The notes under the pieces: model-generated
Seen by the model: only the letters and a program-made list of their open reading frames with translations
Databases searched by the model: none
Told to the model about the DNA's origin: nothing
Shown here: in pieces, positions 7,534-13,279 of the stretch
Layout of the letters: each line of letters starts with the position of its first letter
How positions within the stretch are numbered: position 1 is the first letter of the stretch
Translations under genes and position numbers: made by a program
Origin: Dysgonamonadaceae bacterium
Lineage (GTDB): Bacteria > Bacteroidota > Bacteroidia > Bacteroidales > Azobacteroidaceae
Assembly (NCBI GenBank): GCA_031267615.1
Contig: JAIRYM010000092.1
Location: 1 to 41,798 of the forward strand
Length of the DNA stretch: 41,798 nucleotides
Direction of reading: 5' to 3'

Positions 7534-8558
7534 ATGAGAAATACTTTTTTATTTATATTGGTATGTTTCTTTTTTACATCATGTAAAAAAGACGAAGTTT
7601 TATTGACGGATTTTTTTCATGTGTACAGGACTATAACTTACAGGAAATAGAAGAATATCCAATGAATTATATTGGATTCCCTGATATAATCTTCTCTGTC
7701 AATGACTATATATTTTTGTCGGAACCAAAATTAGATACTTTGGTTTCAGTATATAATATTTCGACAGGAGAATTTAAACGTTTTTTAAATAAGGGGAATG
7801 GACCTGACGAGTCCATTGATATACAGCAAATTGGACAATACAATGATTCTTGTGTTTTTGTACGCAGTACGTTTTCACGCGAATTATTTATTTATCATAT
7901 AAACGATACTTTGTCAATTCATCCGAACAAAGTAAAAGTAGATGAAAAAAGCGCTTCCTCCTGTTTTGTTCGTGATTTTCATATTTACCCACAGCACGAC
8001 AAGAACCGATTTGCAATAGATGATATGAAAAATAACATACACAGTGATTTTGGCAGTATACTTTCTGTTAAAAATTGTCCTTCTGACTATATTTCGTATA
8101 TATTAACCGGATTATGTTCAGGTTATTCTATAGGAAATAAATTTGTATGGGCTTCCTTTTATGGAGACTTGATTGAAATTTACGACTATTCTGATATGCA
8201 GGATGTAAGACTGGAAAGACAGTTTTGTGGAACTTTGCCAATTATTTCAATGTCAGGAAACAGTCCGGTTTTCTCAAAAGAATCAAAATTAGGAATTGTA
8301 TCTATTACTGGAAATGATAAATATATCTTTGCTCTATATTGTGATAATTATATTAAAGATATAAGTGAAAAAAAAGATGGGATTCTTTTTTGTAATAAAA
8401 TTTTAGTTTATGACTGGACGGGAATGCCAATAAAAATCATTAAAACAGATAAATTTATACGCTCTATTTCATACAATAAAAAACAAAATAAAATACATTG
8501 TATCGGATATGACGAGCAATATAATATCAAGGTATTTGTTATGGATATTTTTGATTGA
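7534..8558 (+). pseudogene. BF3164-like lipoprotein gene with a frameshift in a T7 tract
   Basis: The gene starts at 7534 with MRNTFLFILVCFFFTSC, a clear lipoprotein signal and lipobox. After 28 residues it meets a run of seven T (7611-7617). Beyond the run the protein continues in another frame as SCVQDYNLQEIEEYPMN and on through a propeller domain (GNGPDESIDIQQIGQYN near 7795-7844) to the stop at 8558. Adding one T would restore a single reading frame of about 340 residues. Without it translation ends at 7650. The downstream part has intact codon structure, so the event is recent, reversible, or bypassed by slippage. An error in the assembled sequence is also possible. Confidence 0.75.
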
Positions 8559-8561
8559 TAG

Positions 8562-8684
8562 ATGAAGAAAGTTATATTATTCATACTTATGTTGTCTGTA
8601 TATTCTTGTTTTGATAATCAAAGGAAGAAAGAATCTTTAGAAATTGTAAAGATATGGATGTGTAAAACCGTATCTTTACGATAA
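8562..8684 (+). pseudogene. truncated redoxin lipoprotein remnant (40 aa)
   Basis: The frame begins MKKVILFILMLSVYSC, a lipoprotein signal with lipobox, and continues to SLEIVKIWMCKTVSLR before a stop. The last part aligns with SLIIAEWVGKEIHFP of the complete redoxin lipoprotein at 10708. Homology breaks off there and the DNA continues as the 3' part of the XRE gene. It therefore looks like a redoxin gene cut by recombination into the regulator gene. The start lies 4 bp after the stop of the preceding lipoprotein gene, as in an operon. Confidence 0.7.
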
Positions 8685-8868
8685 CGAAAAAATCATCTTG
8701 TCTGGCAACACCATAACCTGCGATAAAAATATCATCGCCGGCACAGTCTCGAATATTAACACTCATTTGTCCGCCCGGATTAAACAGGCGCTTCTTGATC
8801 ATGACAGAATGATTCGCCAGATGGAATCGCAGTATAATCTGTTTAAAGAAATCAGCGAGATACTTTAA
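8683..8868 (+). pseudogene. 3' remnant of the XRE regulator gene
   Basis: The frame from NEKIILSGNTIT to QYNLFKEISEIL is nearly identical in DNA and protein to the last 61 codons of the intact regulator (11547-11732), and identity runs a few bases past the stop. The helix-turn-helix part and the start codon are missing. It overlaps the end of the redoxin remnant by two bases, which marks the recombination junction near 8680. Confidence 0.85.
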
Positions 8869-8922
8869 TCTGTTGTTTTGAAAAATTATAGTAAAAGTTG
8901 TGCAAAATTATAGCCAAAGTTG

Positions 8923-8953
8923 TTGGATAATCAAAAAAAGCACTCTATCTTTG
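8923..8953 (+). promoter_or_regulatory. promoter of cassette 3
   Basis: TTG at 8923-8925, spacer of 20, TATCTTTG at 8946-8953: the same promoter as at 7453-7483. Just upstream, AAAATTATAG followed by a short stretch ending AAAGTTGT occurs twice in tandem (8882-8900 and 8904-8922), a possible operator. Confidence 0.7.
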
Positions 8954-8959
8954 TATTCG

Positions 8960-8980
8960 TTCGAGGCTTGCCACCTCGAA
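8960..8980 (+). promoter_or_regulatory. leader hairpin type B
   Basis: TTCGAGG (8960-8966), loop CTTGCCA, CCTCGAA (8974-8980): a perfect 7-bp stem at the predicted 5' end of the transcript. The homologous position in cassette 2 (7489-7509) keeps the outer pairs but carries mismatches. Confidence 0.55.
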
Positions 8981-9108
8981 ATAGCAGTCAGACAATAAAA
9001 ATGCCTTCCTGCGAAAAGTAGACAACAAACAGCATAGTCAATGCGTCAGATGTTGAACTAATACTTAATAAGGCACCGTAAAGGTACGAACATTTTTGAA
9101 ATTTCAAA

Positions 9109-9211
9109 ATCCGACAAGGTCGGCAATTGAGACGTGTCCGGCAGGCAAAAGTATGCAGGTTGCGTGGGAAAAAAGGCGGTTCCGAAAAGCCTCAATAGAG
9201 TAGGGTAACAA
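9109..9211 (+). ncRNA. conserved structured leader RNA, copy 2
   Basis: Same element as 5158-5260, with all predicted helices kept. One change is in the terminal triloop (AGG to AAG) and one in the loop of the inner hairpin (GCA to GTA), so both substitutions fall in predicted loops. Here it lies about 150 nt inside the transcript from the promoter at 8946-8953. It is directly preceded by a 16-bp palindrome TTTTGAAATTTCAAAA (9094-9109). It ends 18 nt before the NVEALA start codon. Confidence 0.65.
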
Positions 9212-9229
9212 ATTGTTTAATAAAATTTT

Positions 9230-9493
9230 ATGAAAACAAATAATATTTTGAAAATTTTTGGGCTTGCAGCTGTTTTGGGCGTGGCAGGTTATAATGTCAA
9301 TTTGGCGTTGAATGCTGATAGGAATAGTGACGAAGTATCTTTGGCTAATAATGAAGCGTTGGCTCATGGAGAAAATAGTCCTTCTAACACAGGGCCAGGA
9401 GAGGTAGTTGACTGTGCCGGTTGGGGGACAGGTTCGAAAAAAGTTTGCTTAAGTACCAATAGTAATCCTTGCACTGAAACAGGCTGTTTTTAA
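9230..9493 (+). CDS. NVEALA-family peptide (87 aa)
   Basis: A small exported protein of the NVEALA family (PF14055), known from Bacteroidales and without an assigned biochemical role. Residues 1-28 are a hydrophobic leader (MKTNNILKIFGLAAVLGVAG then YNVNLALN). The signature appears as LANNEALAHGE, one residue different from the NVEALA consensus. The C-terminal tail is rich in Gly, Ser, Thr and Asn and holds four cysteines (VVDCAGWG, KVCLS, NPCTE, TGCF). The gene has its own leader RNA and its own terminator, so a short abundant mRNA is expected. Next to it are a propeller lipoprotein and a CxxC redoxin lipoprotein; the cysteines make disulfide handling by the redoxin plausible, which is inference. 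Confidence 0.85.
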   Translation: MKTNNILKIFGLAAVLGVAGYNVNLALNADRNSDEVSLANNEALAHGENSPSNTGPGEVVDCAGWGTGSKKVCLSTNSNPCTETGCF

Positions 9494-9500
9494 ATTTTCC

Positions 9501-9547
9501 AAATCAATATTGCATAGCGTAAAAAACTATGCAATATTGATTTTTTT
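9501..9547 (+). terminator. strong intrinsic terminator after the NVEALA gene
   Basis: A perfect 17-bp stem, AAATCAATATTGCATAG (9501-9517) with its complement at 9527-9543, a 9-base loop and a run of seven T at 9541-9547. It starts 8 bp after the stop codon and lies between the peptide gene and the lipoprotein genes. It would terminate most transcripts and let a fraction read through. Confidence 0.9.
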
Positions 9548-9560
9548 AATCTCAATCTGA

Positions 9561-10688
9561 ATGAATATGAAAGCAATAAACAGTTTACTTTTATTAACGG
9601 TTTGTTTTTTTTATGCCTGCCAAAAGGACAAACTTGTGGTCTGTGAGAATGTTGATTTTCATGTAAAATCCATACAATGGAAATTAAGTAGAGATTTCCA
9701 TTTGAACAATCGGATCAAAAACATACAATACATCAGGTTGGAAACCAGCGAAAATTCACTCTTCTCCAATATAGATAAACTGATCATAAGGGATAACAGG
9801 GTTTATATTCTGGATATTACCGGTCCGAAATCTTTACTTGTTTTTGATATAAATGGAAAATTTTTACATAGAACAGGACGGCAGGGCGGTGGTCCGGGAG
9901 AATATGTGAAGTATATCAATTTTGATGTGCTGGACGGATATGTATATCTGTATGATAACTCCCGACGAAATATGCTGATTTATAATCCTAACGGGAAATA
10001 TGTAAAATCCATAAAATCATCTTTCAGTTTTTTTGACTTTATGATATTACCTGACAATAAATTCCTGCTGGCACTTGATATATATGAAAAAAATAATAAA
10101 AATAACCGGATTATTATAACGGAAGATTTGAAAAAGGCAGAAATATCGCTTTTAGCTTTTGGAAAAGATTTTAATGGCAATAAGATGAATGTCAGATCAT
10201 TTCATCTGTACAGAGATAAAATAGCATATATGTCTCCTGTTATGGATTCCCTGTTCATACTAAGTAAGGAAGGTCATATTGAGCGGGCATATTATTTTGA
10301 TTTTGGGAAACACAAAGTTCCTGAAGACCTGAAAAACAACTATGAAGAGTTGTCGCAAGCGAGAAAAGAGAGAGACTACGCCTACATTTACAACACTCCT
10401 ATTTTGGTAAAAAATTACGTCTTTGCCGATATGTTTATTGGTAATGCAAAAGGGTTGGCTGTGTTTGATACTGAAACAGGACAATCGACATACGAACTGA
10501 TAAAGCCGGATAATTTTGATATTAAAAAAGTTAATTTTCCTTTATTTGCTATGAATGACTCTGTTATTGTTTCTTATATTGATGAAAATATTTACGGAGT
10601 AATAAAGGACAAAGTTTCTTTTGATTTGGAAACAACTCTTCATTTATCGGAAGGTGGAGTCGTTCTTTGCCTCTATGAAATCGAATAA
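9561..10688 (+). CDS. 6-bladed beta-propeller lipoprotein
   Basis: 375 residues with a lipoprotein signal (MNMKAINSLLLLTVCFFYAC, lipobox Cys20). The mature part fits the Bacteroidales 6-bladed beta-propeller family (PF17170): IQYIRLETSENSLFSNIDKL, then LLVFDINGKFLHRTGRQGG with GPGEYVKY, then MLIYNPNGKYVKS. This is the undamaged counterpart of the propeller part of the fused gene at 5277. It lies directly downstream of the peptide terminator with no recognisable promoter of its own, so expression probably depends on readthrough. Anchored in the outer or inner membrane; ligand unknown. Confidence 0.85.
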   Translation: MNMKAINSLLLLTVCFFYACQKDKLVVCENVDFHVKSIQWKLSRDFHLNNRIKNIQYIRLETSENSLFSNIDKLIIRDNRVYILDITGPKSLLVFDINGKFLHRTGRQGGGPGEYVKYINFDVLDGYVYLYDNSRRNMLIYNPNGKYVKSIKSSFSFFDFMILPDNKFLLALDIYEKNNKNNRIIITEDLKKAEISLLAFGKDFNGNKMNVRSFHLYRDKIAYMSPVMDSLFILSKEGHIERAYYFDFGKHKVPEDLKNNYEELSQARKERDYAYIYNTPILVKNYVFADMFIGNAKGLAVFDTETGQSTYELIKPDNFDIKKVNFPLFAMNDSVIVSYIDENIYGVIKDKVSFDLETTLHLSEGGVVLCLYEIE

Positions 10689-10707
10689 ACAACAAATAAC
10701 ATATCGG

Positions 10708-11286
10708 ATGAAAAACTTTTTATTGTATTTCACAACTATAGTTTTGTTTCTATTGTTTTCTTGTACAAAAGCGATAAAACATACGGATGAAATAAGTTTG
10801 ATTATTGCTGAATGGGTTGGAAAAGAAATCCATTTCCCGTCCAATGTTCCGTGCTATTTTTGGGGGAAAAATGAGAAAGATACGACGTTTAGTTTATGTG
10901 CATATTCGTTTCAAAACCAGTATAAAGTATTGATGTTTGTTGATTCTTCAGGCTGTAGTGACTGCCGATTGCAATTGCTGGAGTGGAAACATTTGATAAC
11001 CGAATCAAACAAGAGATTTCACGAAAAATTGAAGTTTTTGTTTTACATTCAACCTAAGGACATTAACGAAATATTGTATCTAATTAATCGTGATAGATTT
11101 AACTATCCTGTATTTTTAGACTTGGATGGTAAAATTACACAATTAAACCATTTTTCTAGTAATACCGTTTATCAATGTTTCCTGTTAGATAAACACAATA
11201 AAGTGCTTGCGATAGGCAATCCTGTTTTAAATCCAAAAATATGGGAACTGTATAAAGATATTATTGTTAAAGACAAAAAGGAATGA
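10708..11286 (+). CDS. redoxin/thioredoxin-like lipoprotein with CxxC
   Basis: 192 residues starting at the ATG at 10708, 19 bp after the propeller gene. MKNFLLYFTTIVLFLLFSC gives a lipobox with Cys19. The mature part has a thioredoxin-like order: VLMFVDSSGCSDCRLQL with a CSDC active-site motif (Cys83, Cys86), then FLFYIQPKD, a YPVFLDLDGKI segment at the cis-Pro position, and a C-terminal strand CFLLDKHNKVLAIG. Such proteins recur next to propeller lipoproteins and NVEALA peptides. Thiol-disulfide exchange in the periplasm is likely from the motif; the substrate is unknown. The upstream ATG at 10675 overlaps the previous gene and is less likely. Confidence 0.8.
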   Translation: MKNFLLYFTTIVLFLLFSCTKAIKHTDEISLIIAEWVGKEIHFPSNVPCYFWGKNEKDTTFSLCAYSFQNQYKVLMFVDSSGCSDCRLQLLEWKHLITESNKRFHEKLKFLFYIQPKDINEILYLINRDRFNYPVFLDLDGKITQLNHFSSNTVYQCFLLDKHNKVLAIGNPVLNPKIWELYKDIIVKDKKE

Positions 11287-11290
11287 AAAC

Positions 11291-11323
11291 TTTGGTGAAT
11301 ATTAAAAATATTTAATAATTTTG
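11291..11323 (+). promoter_or_regulatory. promoter of the XRE regulator
   Basis: TTTG at 11291-11294, spacer of 21, TAATTTTG at 11316-11323. The regulator therefore can be transcribed apart from the lipoprotein genes. Confidence 0.55.
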
Positions 11324-11351
11324 TGCCAATAATTTTTAAACTGTTAAAAAT

Positions 11352-11732
11352 ATGGTGACGTTAGGAACAAAATTGCGGAACTTGCGAACAAAGGAAAACC
11401 TTTCTCAATCTAGAATTGCGGACATCCTCGAAGTATCCCAGAATGCGTATCACAAATGGGAGAGTGATAAAAGCAAGCCATCTGTCGGCAATCTCCTGAA
11501 AATCTTAAATCACTACCACGTTAGTGTGCAGGAACTTCTCGACGAGAACGAAAAAATCATCTTGTCTGACAACACCATAACCGGCGATAACAATATCATC
11601 GCCGGCACAGTCCCGAATATCAATATTCATTTGTCCGCCCGGATTAAACAGGCGCTTCTTGATCATGACAGAATGATTCACCAGATGGAATCGCAATATA
11701 ACCTGCTTAAAGAAATCAGCGAGATACTTTAA
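11352..11732 (+). CDS. XRE-family helix-turn-helix regulator
   Basis: 126 residues. Residues 4-60 are a Cro/CI-type helix-turn-helix: LGTKLRNLRTKENLSQ, SRIADILEVSQNAYHKWE and KPSVGNLLKILNHY. The remaining 65 residues include a small repeated-looking turn region (NTITGDNNIIAGT) and a predicted coiled coil (RIKQALLDHDRMIHQMES). The coiled coil is probably for dimerisation. It closes the cassette and is the likely local regulator, but its operator is not identified. A nearly identical 3' fragment at 8683-8868 shows that the gene was once present twice. Confidence 0.85.
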   Translation: MVTLGTKLRNLRTKENLSQSRIADILEVSQNAYHKWESDKSKPSVGNLLKILNHYHVSVQELLDENEKIILSDNTITGDNNIIAGTVPNINIHLSARIKQALLDHDRMIHQMESQYNLLKEISEIL

Positions 11733-11805
11733 TCTGTTATTTTGAAAAATTATTCAGTGTTTTTATTTTTAAGTACTGGCTGTAAATTAATTTAAATTAT
11801 TAATA

Positions 11806-11813
11806 TATCTTTG
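11806..11813 (+). promoter_or_regulatory. -7 promoter box upstream of ybeY
   Basis: TATCTTTG, a perfect match. The predicted start of transcription is at about 11820, only a few bases before the ATG of the 39-codon frame at 11822. Confidence 0.6.
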
Positions 11814-11821
11814 TTCCCATT

Positions 11822-11941
11822 ATGGAACAAGTAAATACACCAATACAGACAGCCGAACATTGGCAAGAACTTGAACAAAGTTTCAGGCACTGTCACAGGC
11901 ATGTGTGCCATAAGTGTCAATACGTGGGTAAAACGATATAA
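11822..11941 (+). CDS. small open frame upstream of ybeY (39 aa)
   Basis: A frame from ATG at 11822 ending 5 bp before ybeY. The predicted product begins MEQVNTPIQTAEHWQELEQ and ends with a His/Cys-rich segment, FRHCHRHVCHKCQYVGKTI. Because transcription probably starts within a few bases, the mRNA would be nearly leaderless. It may be a real small Cys/His peptide, a translated leader of ybeY, or only untranslated leader. Confidence 0.3.
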   Translation: MEQVNTPIQTAEHWQELEQSFRHCHRHVCHKCQYVGKTI

Positions 11942-11946
11942 GAACG

Positions 11947-12381
11947 ATGGCAGTACTGTTTGATACATTGGAAGTTAACCCGCCTAAACTGCAACGCCGC
12001 AAAATAAAGCAATGGATAGCGCGGACAATATCGGAATTTAGGAAGCAGACAGGCGAAATAACGTATATTTTCTGCTCTGACAGTGAGATTCTTCGTATCA
12101 ATAATCAATATCTCGAACACGATTACTACACCGATATTATTACTTTCGACTATTCTGAATGCGACACAGTTTCAGGCGATTTGTTTATCTCTCTTGATAC
12201 TGTGAAATCTAATGCAGAAAATTTCGGAACGGCATTTGATGACGAACTCTGTCGCGTGATGATTCACGGAATCCTGCATCTGTGCGGACTGGACGATAAA
12301 ACGCCAAAAGAACAGTCAGAGATGCGAGAAAATGAAAACAGGGCGCTGCAAAAACTTACTGAGTTAGTAATCTGTCAGTGA
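11947..12381 (+). CDS. ybeY: endoribonuclease YbeY (rRNA maturation factor)
   Basis: 144 residues, the normal length. YbeY is a zinc metalloprotein needed for 16S rRNA 3' end maturation and ribosome quality control. Visible features: SDSEILRINNQYLEHDYYTDIITFDY, which is the usual DVLSFPF-type segment, and the metal-site motif MIHGILHLCGLDD near residue 110. In the proteobacterial consensus HGxLHLxGYDH the third ligand is His; here that position is Asp (GLDD), and from memory Bacteroidetes homologues often lack that His. It is convergent with the tetR-type gene. It is not next to phoH, its common partner, which lies 17 kb away. Confidence 0.9.
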   Translation: MAVLFDTLEVNPPKLQRRKIKQWIARTISEFRKQTGEITYIFCSDSEILRINNQYLEHDYYTDIITFDYSECDTVSGDLFISLDTVKSNAENFGTAFDDELCRVMIHGILHLCGLDDKTPKEQSEMRENENRALQKLTELVICQ

Positions 12382-12394
12382 TTGTATCAACATT

Positions 12395-13006
12395 TCAATG
12401 ACGTTGAATTTTTTTTAAACCATAGAACAGCAGCCCAATAATGCTGTTGATTTCTTTTTTCTCTGTTGTAGAAAAACTGTCAATTGTTCCTCTGATATAC
12501 GGCACTTCCAAACCTTTAAATGCGCTATGCAGAATAATTGCCATATTTTTTGGATTAGCCACTGTGAAAACACCTTCATTCATGCCCGCTTCCAGAATAT
12601 TCCGCAAAAATAGGATTTCTTTAATGTCAAACGGGCGGCGAATTGTTTCCACGTGCCAAATATCCTTAAAAAATTCTGCGTCAAGGCTACCGTTACGATA
12701 CACGACGCGTTTAGTTGATTCGAGGCGTATATTGATAAATTCCAACAACTTCACATCGGCAGGCAAATCTTTATTCACAACTTCCTGCAAAGATTTGTAT
12801 AAAATATTGAGTTCCGATTCAATAACAGCGTTATAAATCTCTGCCTTGTTTTTAAAATAGGTATAAAGAGTTCTGCGTCCTTTTCCTGATGCGGCTGCAA
12901 TATCATTCATCGTGATATTTTCTATCCCCATTTCGGCAAGGAGTTTTCGGGCAACTTCAATCAGTTTATCTTTCGTTTTTACAACTGCTTCAGACATCTT
13001 GCGCAT
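12395..13006 (-). CDS. TetR/AcrR-family transcriptional regulator
   Basis: 203 residues. The N-terminal TetR helix-turn-helix is clear: KDKLIEVARKLLAEMGIENITMNDIAAASGKGRRTLYTYFKNKAEIY (residues about 10-57). The C-terminal ligand domain is unspecific (HSAFKGLEVPYIRG near 165). ATG at 12997 (residue 4) is an alternative start. It is convergent with ybeY and its upstream side faces the tRNA-fMet gene, so no target pump or enzyme lies beside it. Role unknown; TetR proteins usually repress in the absence of a small-molecule ligand. Confidence 0.88.
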   Translation of the reverse strand: MRKMSEAVVKTKDKLIEVARKLLAEMGIENITMNDIAAASGKGRRTLYTYFKNKAEIYNAVIESELNILYKSLQEVVNKDLPADVKLLEFINIRLESTKRVVYRNGSLDAEFFKDIWHVETIRRPFDIKEILFLRNILEAGMNEGVFTVANPKNMAIILHSAFKGLEVPYIRGTIDSFSTTEKKEINSIIGLLFYGLKKIQRH

Positions 13007-13102
13007 TACTCAAATAATTGTGCGAAATTACTGATTTTTCAGTGATTTACAATAAAAACAGAAAAAAGTGTGCAAATATTTGTTTTTTCAAAAAATAAAG
13101 CT

Positions 13103-13110
13103 TACCTTTG
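13103..13110 (+). promoter_or_regulatory. -7 promoter box of the tRNA-fMet gene
   Basis: TACCTTTG, ten bases before the first base of the tRNA. Confidence 0.7.
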
Positions 13111-13120
13111 TACTCAAGAT

Positions 13121-13192
13121 CGCGGAGTAGAGCAGTGGTAGCTTGCCAGGCTCATAACCTGGAGGTCGTTGGTTCGAGTCCTTCCTCCGCAA
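13121..13192 (+). tRNA. initiator tRNA-fMet (CAU)
   Basis: A complete cloverleaf. The acceptor stem is CGCGGAG with CTCCGCA, in which the first pair is C1-A72, the mismatch that marks bacterial initiator tRNA. The anticodon arm is CCAGG, loop CTCATAA, CCTGG, giving anticodon CAT. The T loop is GGTTCGAGTCC. CCA is not encoded. It is followed by an intrinsic terminator. Confidence 0.95.
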
Positions 13193-13200
13193 CTAAACCG

Positions 13201-13233
13201 AAAGAATCACTGAAAAGTGGTTCTTTTTTTTTT
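13201..13233 (+). terminator. intrinsic terminator of tRNA-fMet
   Basis: AGAATCACT, loop GAAA, AGTGGTTCT (9-bp stem with one G-T pair), followed by a run of T to 13233. Confidence 0.9.
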
Positions 13234-13252
13234 GCTATACAAAAGAAATCAT

Positions 13253-13260
13253 TATCTTTG
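13253..13260 (+). promoter_or_regulatory. -7 promoter box of the LeuA/CimA-like gene
   Basis: TATCTTTG, 19 bp before the start codon at 13280. It serves the two-gene operon with fhs. Confidence 0.65.
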
Positions 13261-13279
13261 CAGGCGTTAGTAAATTGTT

